A DNA stretch of 64,000 nucleotides from an uncultured Draconibacterium sp. (GCF_963676815.1 NZ_OY781365.1:2390501-2454500), one strand, 5' to 3'; counted from the stretch's first letter, positions 18,007 to 30,253 are shown. A program made the numbers and translations. The notes: generated from the letters alone by a model not told the origin.

Positions 18007-19218
18007 TTAGAAAACAGCGAGTAATAAATCAATGTCTTTTGATGGGATATTGAACATGCGGCCTACATCGTGATTGGTGAGAATGCCATGGTAAATGTAT
18101 ACGCCTTTCCGGAATCCTTTTGATATTTTTATGTAGTTCTCAACGCCGCCACAGTCGCCAATGGCAAGCAAAATAGGAATTAAAATGTTACTCAACGAAA
18201 TGGAAGCTGTTCGTGCCACCATGGCCGGAGTGTTAGGCACACAGTAGTGAACCACGCCGTGTTTGGTGTATGTTGGATTGTTAAAATCAGTGCATTTCGA
18301 GGTTTCAAAACATCCCCCCTGGCTCACGTTCAAATCAATAATTACCGATCCTTCCTTCATCTGTTTTACCAGATCTTCTGATACTTTAAATTTAGGAGGC
18401 GTATTAAATGAGGTAGCTCCGATAACCGCATCAGCCGATATAAGCGCTTTACGTAAAACTTTTGGGTAGAAAACCGAAGTAAAAATACGTCGGCCCAATT
18501 TCTCTTCCAGTTTGCTGAGCTCATAAACCGAAGTATCAAAAACCTTTACAAAAATACCCAGCCCGAGTGCTGCGCGTGCTGCATATTCGGCAGCGGTGCT
18601 GGTACCGATTATTACCAGTTCGGCAGGTGTAACACCGGTAACCTCGCCAAAAAGTACGCCTTTTCCGTTGCGCGAGTTACTTAGGTATTCGCTTGCAATG
18701 GTAATGGAGGTAACTCCCGCAATCTGGCTCATCTGATGCACAAAAGGAAGAAACCCATCTTCGTTTTCGAGGTATTCAAAGGCAATGGTTGTTACCTTTT
18801 TTTGCATCATTTTCTGAATGGACTCGTTGCAATGTGCCTGAATCTGCATATTTGAAATGATGACCTGGTTGCCACGCAAAGCATCTATCTCATCGCAATC
18901 AAAAGGAGCAATGCGCAAAATTATGTCGCACTGAAAAGTCTCTTCTTTGGTTTCAACAATGGTAGCACCTGCTTTTTGGTAATCTTCGTTGCTGTAGCTG
19001 GCCGATTTTCCTGCATCGCGCTCAATCAGAATTTCGTGCCCGTACGACACCAGAAGGTCAACGGCTTGCGGCGATAAAGGCACCCTGTATTCAACCTTAG
19101 ACAAATCGGAAGGAACACCAATCTTAATTTTCTGGCCCTTCTTTTTTACCTCCAACATCTCCTCTTTGGGCAGAAGCATGGTTTTAGGTATCGATACCTT
19201 TTCTTTTGCTTTTTCCAT
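18007..19218 (-). CDS. ald: alanine dehydrogenase family protein
   Basis: This NAD-dependent enzyme of the alanine dehydrogenase / transhydrogenase alpha-subunit family interconverts alanine with pyruvate and ammonia. The family N-terminal motif KIGVPSDLSKVEYRVPLSP, the nucleotide-binding core (VIIGTSTAAEYAARAALGLG) and the C-terminal VVHYCVPNTPAMVARTAS segment are present. At 403 residues it has an N-terminal extension of about 30 residues compared with classical Ald (about 370). The dinucleotide loop reads GTSTAAE rather than the usual GxGxxG, so cofactor handling may differ. It lies between tsaE and a membrane LytTR gene. Confidence 0.85.
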   Translation of the reverse strand: MEKAKEKVSIPKTMLLPKEEMLEVKKKGQKIKIGVPSDLSKVEYRVPLSPQAVDLLVSYGHEILIERDAGKSASYSNEDYQKAGATIVETKEETFQCDIILRIAPFDCDEIDALRGNQVIISNMQIQAHCNESIQKMMQKKVTTIAFEYLENEDGFLPFVHQMSQIAGVTSITIASEYLSNSRNGKGVLFGEVTGVTPAELVIIGTSTAAEYAARAALGLGIFVKVFDTSVYELSKLEEKLGRRIFTSVFYPKVLRKALISADAVIGATSFNTPPKFKVSEDLVKQMKEGSVIIDLNVSQGGCFETSKCTDFNNPTYTKHGVVHYCVPNTPAMVARTASISLSNILIPILLAIGDCGGVENYIKISKGFRKGVYIYHGILTNHDVGRMFNIPSKDIDLLLAVF

Positions 19219-19313
19219 GAAATTATTCTGATGAATTCAACAGCACCAATTTACAAGCAAAAGGGGAGTTTTCAAAACAAATTAAGTGGGAAGTAGAAAG
19301 CTGTATCAGGAAA

Positions 19314-19748
19314 CTATATTTCCTTTGCGGTTATCAGGCGCGTATCGTCTTCCTGAACTTCGATTTTTACTTCTACCATTTTTTCGGGTAGCAATGGTTC
19401 TATCATTTCCGGCCATTCAATAAGGCAGTAGCTTCCGCTGTAAATGTAATCTTCGTAACCCAGGTCGAAAGCTTCTTCAATGTCTTTTATACGATAGAAA
19501 TCGAAATGAAAAATAGAATCCAGTTCGGCAGTGTTGTATTCATTAATCAATGCAAACGTGGGGCTGGTAACGTTATCATCCGATCCCAGTGCACGGCAAA
19601 TCGACTGGATAAAAGTTGTTTTTCCGGCGCCCATTTTCCCATAAAAGGCAAAAACACGGTCGTCGTTAAAAGCTGAAATTAACTCCTTTGCAGCAACGTT
19701 AAGCTCGTCGAGCGAATTGATTTTTTTTGAATACATCTGTTCTGTCAT
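19314..19748 (-). CDS. tsaE: tRNA threonylcarbamoyladenosine biosynthesis ATPase TsaE
   Basis: This is the small P-loop ATPase of the complex that makes t6A at position 37 of ANN-decoding tRNAs. The Walker A motif is YGKMGAGKTTF; TSPTFALINEY and the HFDFYRI and LIEWPE motifs are all diagnostic. The length (about 144 residues) is normal. The frame is open from an ATG at 19766, but the alignment-like start MTEQMYS at 19748 fits the family better, so it is preferred with moderate certainty. It is upstream of ald on the same strand with a 95-base gap. Confidence 0.94.
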   Translation of the reverse strand: MTEQMYSKKINSLDELNVAAKELISAFNDDRVFAFYGKMGAGKTTFIQSICRALGSDDNVTSPTFALINEYNTAELDSIFHFDFYRIKDIEEAFDLGYEDYIYSGSYCLIEWPEMIEPLLPEKMVEVKIEVQEDDTRLITAKEI

Positions 19749-19839
19749 ATTTTTGCAATTATACAAAAAGCACTACATATTTTGCACCCCTTGAAATAAA
19801 ATGCGATAAAAATCAGGGAAATGCATGGGCGTTAGGGGG

Positions 19840-19868
19840 TTGTTTTTCATTAAAATGTTTTAATTTTG
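19840..19868 (+). promoter_or_regulatory. candidate promoter of gcvH
   Basis: TTG (19840-19842), an 18-base spacer, and TAATTTTG (19861-19868, perfect TAnnTTTG). The implied 5' UTR is about 105 bases; no glycine riboswitch fold is recognisable in it. Confidence 0.5.
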
Positions 19869-19981
19869 GCAAAAATCATGATTGATAATTAATAGAAAAA
19901 GTTGCCCGCCGAATTTTACATGAAAATAAAAAGGAGAACGACTTTTATCTGATACGATTTAAATAATTTAAAACTAATATT

Positions 19982-20362
19982 ATGAATATTCCAGCTGATT
20001 TAAAATATACGCAAGACCACGAGTGGGTGCGCGTTGAGGGTGATGTAGCTGTTGTAGGTGTAACCGATTTTGCTCAGGGAGAACTGGGCGATGTTGTGTT
20101 TGTTGAAATTGAAACGGAAGGAGAAACGTTAGACAAAGGCGAAACTTTTGGAACAGTTGAGGCAGTGAAAACCGTTTCTGATCTGTTTATGCCAGTTGGA
20201 GGAGAAGTTGCCGAGTTCAACGAAGATTTAGCCGACGATCCGGAATTGGTAAACAAAGATCCTTACGGAAAAGGATGGATGATTAAAGTGAATATTGCCG
20301 ATGCATCAGAGTTAGATGATCTGATGGACGCTGACGCTTACAAAGCAATGATTGAAGCTTAA
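19982..20362 (+). CDS. gcvH: glycine cleavage system H protein
   Basis: This is the lipoyl carrier that shuttles the aminomethyl intermediate among the P, T and L proteins of glycine cleavage. The lipoyl-lysine loop is [12 protein letters not shown] (Lys about 63). The N-terminal [15 protein letters not shown] and C-terminal [12 protein letters not shown] segments are family hallmarks. The length (126) is normal. The gene stands alone: no gcvT or gcvP is nearby, and it has its own promoter-like element and terminator. H protein can also supply lipoate or octanoate to other enzymes. Confidence 0.96.
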   Translation: MNIPADLKYTQDHEWVRVEGDVAVVGVTDFAQGELGDVVFVEIETEGETLDKGETFGTVEAVKTVSDLFMPVGGEVAEFNEDLADDPELVNKDPYGKGWMIKVNIADASELDDLMDADAYKAMIEA

Positions 20363-20381
20363 GAAATTTTACAGCATAAGT

Positions 20382-20417
20382 AAATGCCTCATCGTTTTTC
20401 GGTGAGGCATTTTTTTT
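20382..20417 (+). terminator. terminator of gcvH
   Basis: AAATGCCTCA pairs with TGAGGCATTT and is followed by a T-run ending at 20417. Confidence 0.9.
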
Positions 20418-20588
20418 ATGCGTAAAACTGAGGTATTGATGTTTATTCGGAGGCCTCTTACACTTAACCTAAGGCGCCTTGCCGCTTTTTTCGTAGCTGT
20501 TGCCTTGATTTTGAGGTAAGTGGTTAAATTTGATTTTTAATTTAACAGAGTATTTGTTTAGTTTGAGCAAAAACTAAAAAAAAAATCA

Positions 20589-21125
20589 ATGAACACAATT
20601 TTACTTGGATTTATCGGTCCGCAAGAAATCATAATCATTTTGATTTTATTAGTTCCGGGGTTTCTCGGAGTTTTACTGTTAGTTTTACTTATAAGATATC
20701 TGATAAGAAAAAACAAAGCATCTAAAAACGTGGAACAGCGAGAAGAGCAAATAAAGAATCAACAGGAGCCATTGATAACGGAAGAAAAGATCAAAGAGTA
20801 TTATCCGGTTAAAGAGGGGAACAAAATTACACTCATTCGTTTTGATGAAATCGTTGATCTTTCAGCAGGAAATAACTTCGTTTTTCTGACGGATGTTACA
20901 GGGAAAGAATACGTGGTTGATAGTACGCTTGCCGATTTGGAGCAAAAATTTCCCGAGGAATTTATTCGTATACATAAATCAACGGTTGTAAATAAAAATC
21001 TCATCCATGAGGTTAAGAAGTTGGGGAATGGCCGGTTTGATTTGGTAATGAAATGTGAGAAGGGAAGAGTGGTTTCCTGTAGTAAAAGTTACAACGAAAA
21101 GATCAGGGACTTAATTGACTTTTAA
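20589..21125 (+). CDS. single-helix membrane LytTR regulator
   Basis: This 178-residue protein has one strong N-terminal membrane segment (about residues 13-38), a charged linker and a C-terminal LytTR DNA-binding domain (about 80-178; the segment FIRIHKSTVVNKNLI is the signature). No receiver or sensor domain is visible. It is a single-gene unit with a strong terminator. Together with the gene at 17141 it makes two membrane-tethered LytTR proteins within 4 kb, both without a kinase partner. Targets are unknown. Confidence 0.84.
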   Translation: MNTILLGFIGPQEIIIILILLVPGFLGVLLLVLLIRYLIRKNKASKNVEQREEQIKNQQEPLITEEKIKEYYPVKEGNKITLIRFDEIVDLSAGNNFVFLTDVTGKEYVVDSTLADLEQKFPEEFIRIHKSTVVNKNLIHEVKKLGNGRFDLVMKCEKGRVVSCSKSYNEKIRDLIDF

Positions 21126-21130
21126 GCATA

Positions 21131-21163
21131 AAAAAGCCGGAATCATTAGGATCCCGGCTTTTT
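21131..21163. terminator. bidirectional terminator
   Basis: AAAAAGCCGG / CCGGCTTTTT, perfect 10-bp stem between the convergent LytTR gene and nrdJ, with A- and T-runs on both sides. Confidence 0.93.
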
Positions 21164-21182
21164 ATATTGTTTATCAAGTTTA

Positions 21183-23735
21183 TTATCCGCATTTTGAGCA
21201 TCCGCAAGAAAGACAGGTTAAACAACCTTCCTGGTACACAACATCATCAGATCCACATTCGCCGCATTTTGCATCGTCGGCAATTGTTCCGTCAGGAATG
21301 TATTTCTTCAGTGCACGAGCCACACCCGCTTTCCACGAGTTAATGGTTTCGTTATCCAGTTGCAGGCTGGTTACCAGTTCAACAATTTTATGAATTGGCA
21401 TACCGTGGCGCAAAGTTCCCGAAATTAATTTGGCGTAGTTCCAGAATACCGGGTTAAATTTGTGCGACAATCCTTCAATTGTGGTTTTGTAACCCCGTTT
21501 ATTGATGTATTGGAAATCGTAACGCGAATCTTCGCCTTCCCAGCTTTTAATAATATAACCTTTGGTTACCGAGCGTGGCAGAAGAATTCCATCTTCATCA
21601 TCATGTAAACCGGTGAAAATTTCGTAAGGTTTACCATCCGTCAAACCAATAAAGGCAATCCATTTTTCCTTATTGTTTTGGAAACGTACAACGTCGGCTT
21701 CCAATTTTTCAGGACGTTTTAACGGGAATGAACCATCTTCAGTTTCCTTCTTATTGTCGTCGTTTGAAATGAGTACGCCCGAGCGTGATCCGTCGCGATA
21801 AACAGTTACGCCTTTACAGCCACTTTTCCATGCTTCAAAATATAGATCGCCAACAAGCTCTTCTTTTACATCGGCCGGCAGGTTAATAGTAACCGAAATC
21901 GAGTGGTCTACCCATTTCTGAATTCTACCCTGCATACGTACTTTGTTCAGCCAGTCAACATCGTTTGATGTAGCTTTGAAATAAGGCGACTCTTTCACCA
22001 TTTTATCCAAATCTTCCTGCGAATATTCAATGCTTGTATCGTAGCCATTGGTTTTCATCCAGGTTTTAAAATGGTGGTGGAAAACTGTGTATTCTTCCCA
22101 ATGATCGCCAACCTCGTCGATAAAATCAACACGAACATTTTTGTCGTTCGGATTAACTTTGCGGCGACGTTTGTACACCGGAAGGAAAACAGGTTCGATA
22201 CCCGATGTAGTTTGTGTCATTAAGCTGGTTGTTCCGGTTGGAGCAATGGTTAGCAAGGCAATATTTCTACGGCCGTATTTTACCATTTTTTCGTATAAAC
22301 CGGCGTCGGTATCTTTAATACGATTGATTAGCGGGTTGTTCTTTTCGCGTTCAGCATCATAAATTGTGAATGCTCCACGATCTTTAGCCAGATGTACCGA
22401 TGAGCGGTAAGCTTCAACAGCAATTGTTTTATGAATTTCTTCTGAGAAATCAGTTGCATTGTCGCTGCCATAGCGTAATCCTAAAGCTGCTAACATGTCG
22501 CCTTCGGCTGTAATTCCAATACCTGTACGGCGACCTTCTTTTGCTTTGCGACGGATGCTTTCCCAAAGATTTCTTTCGGTGAATTTAATATCTTCTGCTT
22601 CAGGGTCTTCTTCAACCTTCTCTAAAATGGCATCAATTTTTTCCAGTTCAAGATCAATAATATCGTCCATTATGCGCTGTGCATAGTGAATATGTTCTTT
22701 AAACAATTCAAAATTGAACTTGGCTTTTTTAGTAAATGGATTTTCAACGTATGAATACAGGTTTATGGCCAATAAGCGGCAGCTATCGTATGGGCATAAA
22801 GGAATTTCGCCACATGGGTTGGTAGAAACAGTGCGGTAACCCAAGTCGGCATAACAATCCGGCACAGACTCGTTAATAATCGTGTCCCAGAAAAGAATTC
22901 CGGGTTCGGCCGATTTCCATGCATTTTTTACAATCTTTTTCCAGATTTTTCCTGCATCAGTACTTTTTGTGTATTGTGCTTTTCCATTTATCGGGTACTG
23001 CTGAATGTATGGAGTGCCCGACTCAACAGCCTGCATAAAGTCATCCTGAATTTTTACCGAAACGTTCGCTCCGGTTACTTTTCCTTGCTCCATTTTTGCA
23101 TCAATAAAACTTTCCGAATCGGGGTGTTTTATCGAAACTGATAGCATAAGTGCCCCACGGCGTCCATCCTGGGCAACTTCGCGTGTTGAATTAGAGTAGC
23201 GCTCCATAAACGGAACAATACCGGTTGATGTTAAGGCCGAGTTCTTTACCGGAGAACCTTTTGGGCGAATATGAGACAGATCGTGTCCCACACCTCCGCG
23301 GCGTTTCATCAATTGCACTTGTTCCTGGTCAATTTTCATAATTCCGCCATACGAATCCGAATTGCCGTCGTTTCCAACAACAAAACAGTTCGATAATGAA
23401 GCGATTTGATAATCGTTACCAATACCGGTCATTGGTCCTCCCTGTGGAACAATGTATTTGAAATCTTTTAAAACGCTGTAGATTTCATCTTCGGTTAATG
23501 GGTTTGGGTAGCGTTCTTCAATGCGTGCGATTTCTTTTGCAAGTCGTCGGTGCATATCGTCCGGTGTTAGCTCAAAAATATTTCCGAACGAATCTTTAAG
23601 GGCATATTTATTCACCCAAACTCTTGCTGCCAAATCGTCTCCTCTGAAGTACTCGAGCGAGGCGTTTACTGCTTCATCCTGAGAGTAAATTTTTTTGCCC
23701 GCCGGGGCTTTTACAGATACTTCGTTTACTGCCAT
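21183..23735 (-). CDS. nrdJ: adenosylcobalamin-dependent (class II) ribonucleotide reductase
   Basis: This enzyme reduces ribonucleotides to deoxyribonucleotides using adenosylcobalamin instead of an oxygen-derived radical. Visible hallmarks are SLSNCFVV (first redox Cys), STNPCGEIPL (thiyl-radical Cys with the catalytic Asn and Glu), the phosphate-binding APTGTTS loop, and a C-terminal Cys-rich tail (CGECGSDD, CLTCLSCGCSKCG) that can act as a zinc ribbon and internal reductant. The length (850) is usual. It is monocistronic. No cobalamin riboswitch or NrdR box could be recognised upstream. The enzyme implies the cell must make or import B12. Confidence 0.95.
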   Translation of the reverse strand: MAVNEVSVKAPAGKKIYSQDEAVNASLEYFRGDDLAARVWVNKYALKDSFGNIFELTPDDMHRRLAKEIARIEERYPNPLTEDEIYSVLKDFKYIVPQGGPMTGIGNDYQIASLSNCFVVGNDGNSDSYGGIMKIDQEQVQLMKRRGGVGHDLSHIRPKGSPVKNSALTSTGIVPFMERYSNSTREVAQDGRRGALMLSVSIKHPDSESFIDAKMEQGKVTGANVSVKIQDDFMQAVESGTPYIQQYPINGKAQYTKSTDAGKIWKKIVKNAWKSAEPGILFWDTIINESVPDCYADLGYRTVSTNPCGEIPLCPYDSCRLLAINLYSYVENPFTKKAKFNFELFKEHIHYAQRIMDDIIDLELEKIDAILEKVEEDPEAEDIKFTERNLWESIRRKAKEGRRTGIGITAEGDMLAALGLRYGSDNATDFSEEIHKTIAVEAYRSSVHLAKDRGAFTIYDAEREKNNPLINRIKDTDAGLYEKMVKYGRRNIALLTIAPTGTTSLMTQTTSGIEPVFLPVYKRRRKVNPNDKNVRVDFIDEVGDHWEEYTVFHHHFKTWMKTNGYDTSIEYSQEDLDKMVKESPYFKATSNDVDWLNKVRMQGRIQKWVDHSISVTINLPADVKEELVGDLYFEAWKSGCKGVTVYRDGSRSGVLISNDDNKKETEDGSFPLKRPEKLEADVVRFQNNKEKWIAFIGLTDGKPYEIFTGLHDDEDGILLPRSVTKGYIIKSWEGEDSRYDFQYINKRGYKTTIEGLSHKFNPVFWNYAKLISGTLRHGMPIHKIVELVTSLQLDNETINSWKAGVARALKKYIPDGTIADDAKCGECGSDDVVYQEGCLTCLSCGCSKCG

Positions 23736-24049
23736 TTCTTTCCTGTAAGTGTATTAAAAGTTATAAGAATTTTAAAACTTGATTTCTAGGTATCCAGCAC
23801 AACCAAATTGTGTAACGCAAGATAAAACAGAAAACAAATATTTGGAATTTTTTTGTCCGTTAATTAAGTAAAAGTTATCAACTTTAATTTGTTATGTGTT
23901 AGGTTAACAGTGTGTTATATATTTGATAGTTAAGAAAAGTTTACCAAAACTGAAATTTTATATTACGAGGAAGAGATTTTTGTTAACAGAATATTACTTG
24001 GAAAAATTCAATTTTTCGAAGATTTTTTTGCTAACAAAAAGCGTGCTAT
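23736..24049. other. gene-free region upstream of nrdJ
   Basis: 314 bases between the nrdJ start and the waaA stop, AT-rich. It must hold the nrdJ promoter. TAACTTTT on the minus strand near 23760 has one mismatch to the -7 consensus. A small AT-only inverted repeat (GAAAAATT / AATTTTTC, from 24001) lies near the waaA 3' end. No ORF, riboswitch or RNA gene was seen. Confidence 0.5.
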
Positions 24050-25291
24050 TTATCCTCGTTTGTTAAAAACTTTATTTATGATTAGCTTTGTGGAACCGAC
24101 ATTTTTTTCTACATAATTTTTGCAGATTTCGGAGGTATCTTGCAGGTGGTTTTTATCGTTCAGAAGCTTTGTCAGTATAGCTTCCAGCCCGGCATAATTT
24201 TGAATTGAGAAAGCCCCTTTTTCGTTTACCAGGTCAACAGCTTCTTTAAATTTTAAATAATTCGGACCAAACAAAACCGGCAGTTTAAAAGTAGCCGCTT
24301 CCAGAATATTATGAATGCCAACACCAAAGCCACCGCCTATGTATGCTATGTTTCCGTATTGGTAGAGCGACGATAAAATTCCGATGGAATCAATTATTAA
24401 CACATCGTAGCTTTCGATGTCAGAAATATTTGCTTTGCTGAAACAAATGGCCGGTTTTTTTAACAATCCCAGAATTCTGTTAATATTTGCGGTTGCAACC
24501 TCGTGTGGTGCGATAATATACTTCACTCCGTTGGTATTGTTAATAAACGCTGCAAGCAGCTCCTCATCGGGTTTCCAGGTACTCCCTGCAATCAGGGTTA
24601 CATTATTCGCCTTGAACTTTTCCACAATTTCAAACTTTTTTGCACCCCGGGCAATTTCTGCTACCCGGTCGAAACGCGTATCGCCCGAAATGGTGAAATG
24701 ATTGATGCCGGCCTGTTCCAAAAGATGGGCTGAGGTTTCGTTCTGTATAAAAATGTGCTCGAAACTATATAGCATTTTCCGGTACCATTTTCCCCATGGT
24801 GTTGATTTGAAAAACTGCTGGTTTTCTCTGAAAATGGCCGATATGATATAAAGTGGTATTTGCTGACGTTTGAGTTCGGTAATGTAATTGTACCAGAATT
24901 CATATTTCACAAAGAATACTTTTTCAGGGCTAACCACGCAGATAAACTCCTGCGCATTCTTTTTGCTGTCCATGGGTAAATAGGCAACAATATCGGCGCC
25001 TTCATAGTTTTTCCTGATTTCGTAACCTGACGGCGAAAAGAAAGTTAGTATGATTTTGTATTGCGGATATTGCTTTTTTATTTCCTCCAAAACCGGTCTG
25101 CCTTGCTCAAACTCGCCCAGCGATGCGCAATGAAACCAAATATACGCGGCATTTTTATCGACAGCCGAAGCGAGTTGTGTTTTCCAGTTTCTGCGCCCTG
25201 AGACAAATAGTTTTGCCTTTTCGTTAAATAAGGCCGCAAAACGGATAAAAAGTCCGTAAAACAAAATTCCAAGGTTGTAAAGTAAACTCAT
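24050..25291 (-). CDS. waaA: 3-deoxy-D-manno-octulosonic acid transferase
   Basis: This GT30 enzyme transfers Kdo to lipid IVA at the inner leaflet of the inner membrane, starting the LPS core. An N-terminal hydrophobic anchor (LLYNLGILFYGLFIRFAAL) is followed by the family motif CASLGEFEQGRP with the catalytic Glu, then the GT-B second domain with GSTWKPDEE, PHEV and GGFGVGIHNILEAA. The length (413) is normal. It begins 12 bases after the lycopene cyclase gene on the same strand, so the two are probably co-transcribed, an unexpected pairing. Confidence 0.95.
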   Translation of the reverse strand: MSLLYNLGILFYGLFIRFAALFNEKAKLFVSGRRNWKTQLASAVDKNAAYIWFHCASLGEFEQGRPVLEEIKKQYPQYKIILTFFSPSGYEIRKNYEGADIVAYLPMDSKKNAQEFICVVSPEKVFFVKYEFWYNYITELKRQQIPLYIISAIFRENQQFFKSTPWGKWYRKMLYSFEHIFIQNETSAHLLEQAGINHFTISGDTRFDRVAEIARGAKKFEIVEKFKANNVTLIAGSTWKPDEELLAAFINNTNGVKYIIAPHEVATANINRILGLLKKPAICFSKANISDIESYDVLIIDSIGILSSLYQYGNIAYIGGGFGVGIHNILEAATFKLPVLFGPNYLKFKEAVDLVNEKGAFSIQNYAGLEAILTKLLNDKNHLQDTSEICKNYVEKNVGSTKLIINKVFNKRG

Positions 25292-25303
25292 CCTTTTTTT
25301 GAA

Positions 25304-25993
25304 TTAATAACGCCGACGATTGTTTAGGTATTCGTAAATGGTTACATTAATAAGTAACAATAAAAACAGATAGCCTATTTTTTCAACAGGTACTCCAAAT
25401 AGAGCTAATCCCATGGTATGGGCAGAATCGTAAACGATTACTGGAAACGAATTAAGAATTGCCGAAACTGTTAAAAACGGGATCAGTGAAATTACTAACG
25501 CCAGGTAAAATTTGGTGTAGTATTTTTTGAAACGGTTACGAAAAACGGTGTAACCCAGGTAAATTGCCGATAGGAAGAATGTAAAGAAACTAAACATTCG
25601 GGTGCGAAAAACGTAGGCCAAAACGCCTGTTATCAGTAAAAGAACAAGGCTGACTATCAGAAAAACATTGGGCTTTTCAAAATCCTCGAAACGAACTTTC
25701 AGCCATTCGTAAATATAAATGGATGACAACGGAATGATCAAGAACGCAAGCCACTCTTCAATCGGTAGCCCAAGCAGTTCAATTCCGGACAAGTAATCAG
25801 CATTGAAGCTCCAGATTCTCATTTGAGTAAATCGGATGTCCCACATTACAAAAATGGCACCGGCAAAAATTACGGCAGGCAAAATGTACTTTAGCCTGAA
25901 AACAAACCGCACCTTTTTTTGGAAGCTGAGTGCCACCGGAATTACCAGGAAAATCAGCAGCAATAACAGATACGACAGGTTTTGAATTTCCAT
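25304..25993 (-). CDS. lycopene cyclase domain membrane protein (CrtYcd type)
   Basis: This is a polytopic membrane protein (about 7 helices, 229 residues) with the duplicated signature of heterodimeric or fused lycopene beta-cyclases: LGLPIEEWLAFLIIP in the first half and FGVPVEKIGYLFLLLL in the second, each carrying the conserved P-hydrophobic-E-[EK] core, plus FVMWDIRFTQM. It would cyclise lycopene ends to beta-rings. The frame runs back to 26053, but the ATG at 25993 opens directly into the first helix and the upstream part overlaps a terminator, so 25993 is chosen. No other carotenoid gene is in the window. Confidence 0.85.
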   Translation of the reverse strand: MEIQNLSYLLLLLIFLVIPVALSFQKKVRFVFRLKYILPAVIFAGAIFVMWDIRFTQMRIWSFNADYLSGIELLGLPIEEWLAFLIIPLSSIYIYEWLKVRFEDFEKPNVFLIVSLVLLLITGVLAYVFRTRMFSFFTFFLSAIYLGYTVFRNRFKKYYTKFYLALVISLIPFLTVSAILNSFPVIVYDSAHTMGLALFGVPVEKIGYLFLLLLINVTIYEYLNNRRRY

Positions 25994-26036
25994 TTTTCTG
26001 AATTTTGAGCAAAGGTATTGGATTTGTTTAAAAAAT

Positions 26037-26070
26037 AAAGGCGCAACGACCATTTTGTCGCTGCGCCTTT
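26037..26070 (-). terminator. terminator of the beta-galactosidase gene
   Basis: AAAGGCGCA / TGCGCCTTT with an inner CGAC/GTCG stem, followed on the minus strand by an A/T-rich run, 24 bases after the GH2 stop codon. Confidence 0.82.
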
Positions 26071-26093
26071 TTTCTGAACACTAAAGCTCTTCT

Positions 26094-29315
<3,222 letters not shown>

Positions 29316-29327
29316 TTAAAGAGACAG

Positions 29328-29335
29328 CAAAGTTA
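29328..29335 (-). promoter_or_regulatory. -7 promoter element for the GH2 gene
   Basis: TAACTTTG on the minus strand, a perfect TAnnTTTG match 36 bases before the ATG. No well-spaced -33 box is visible. Confidence 0.5.
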
Positions 29336-29444
29336 AATATTGTACCTATTTCAGAATAAAACAAAACGTACAAAAACTAGAATTTATTTGGCATTCATCT
29401 CTGCACGATAAATTTCAGCACATTGTTCCGGAATGAATTGTTGA

Positions 29445-30212
29445 TCAGAACCCCAAATTGGTGCCCTGCTTAGTGGCTTCCTCGTATTTCTCTCTGTTAA
29501 AACGATACAGGAACGGACGTTTATGCGAAACACCCTCTTTTCGCTCTTCAAGCCTTTCGTAGATTCCCCAATTCAACATTTTTCGCTGAAAATTACTTCT
29601 TGTCAATGGGCGGTCGAGAATGATTTCGTAGATACGTTGCAGTTCGGGCATTGTAAATTTTTCGGGCAGAAGATTATAGCCAATCGGTTTAAAAAAAAGT
29701 TCTTTGCGTAAGGCTTCTAATGCTTCGGTTATGATCAGGTTGTGGTCGTATAAAAGTTCGGGAACACTGTTTACCTCTGTCCAAATGTTTTCTTCTGAAA
29801 GGACGCCTCCGGTTGTATGTACCTCATTGAAATTAACCAATGCAAAATATCCGATTGTTATTACCCGCTCGGGGAAATCGATGTTAGAAGGGAGGGAGAT
29901 ATTTTCGTGTTTTAGCTCCTCAATGATGGATTCAAATGAAAAACGTTTGGGGTCGGTAAACGTTTTAAACTGTTGTAAGAAAATGTTTTTTACGCCAGTT
30001 CTCTCGAATAGAATGCGGTTAGCGGCAATGTCGGATGTTTCGTGGTTAAAAATGGCACCACCAGGCAGCATATAGCTTAAACCTGGTTGAAAAGAATTGA
30101 TTAGCACTTTTAGCCGGCCTGAGATAACAGAGAATAAAACACAGTCAACAGCTATGTTCAGGCTGGTATTTCCTAAATTATCCAGGAAATTCTGGTATTT
30201 GTTAAGACTCAT
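29445..30212 (-). CDS. Nudix-fold transcriptional regulator (NrtR/AraR-like)
   Basis: An N-terminal Nudix-like domain (about residues 15-165) is followed by a winged-helix domain (about 170-250, with FTMPELQRIYEIILDRPL and LTRSNFQRKML), the architecture of NrtR and the Bacteroides AraR regulators. The Nudix box is degenerate: the Gly, first Glu and Arg remain, but REUxEE reads RILFER, losing two acidic residues, so it should bind a ligand and not hydrolyse one. A perfect palindrome sits 19 bases upstream of the ATG and is a candidate autoregulatory operator. The ligand is probably a sugar or nucleotide-linked metabolite; neighbours (GH2, cysteate synthase) do not settle it. Confidence 0.87.
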   Translation of the reverse strand: MSLNKYQNFLDNLGNTSLNIAVDCVLFSVISGRLKVLINSFQPGLSYMLPGGAIFNHETSDIAANRILFERTGVKNIFLQQFKTFTDPKRFSFESIIEELKHENISLPSNIDFPERVITIGYFALVNFNEVHTTGGVLSEENIWTEVNSVPELLYDHNLIITEALEALRKELFFKPIGYNLLPEKFTMPELQRIYEIILDRPLTRSNFQRKMLNWGIYERLEERKEGVSHKRPFLYRFNREKYEEATKQGTNLGF

Positions 30213-30230
30213 TACTAAATATTAAATCTT

Positions 30231-30253
30231 CATTGTATCATTACGATACAATG
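30231..30253. promoter_or_regulatory. palindromic operator candidate of the Nudix regulator
   Basis: CATTGTATC - ATTAC - GATACAATG: perfect 9-bp arms with a 5-base spacer, ending 19 bases before the regulator's start codon. The dimension fits a winged-helix dimer. No second copy was found in the window. Confidence 0.7.

Noticed and set aside
19868..19981. Glycine riboswitch in the gcvH leader
   Set aside because: The leader is AT-rich and shows no paired glycine aptamer pattern.
23736..24049. Cobalamin riboswitch or NrdR box upstream of nrdJ
   Set aside because: Looked for the B12 box and for the paired NrdR consensus; ACACAATTTGGTTGTG has too many mismatches.
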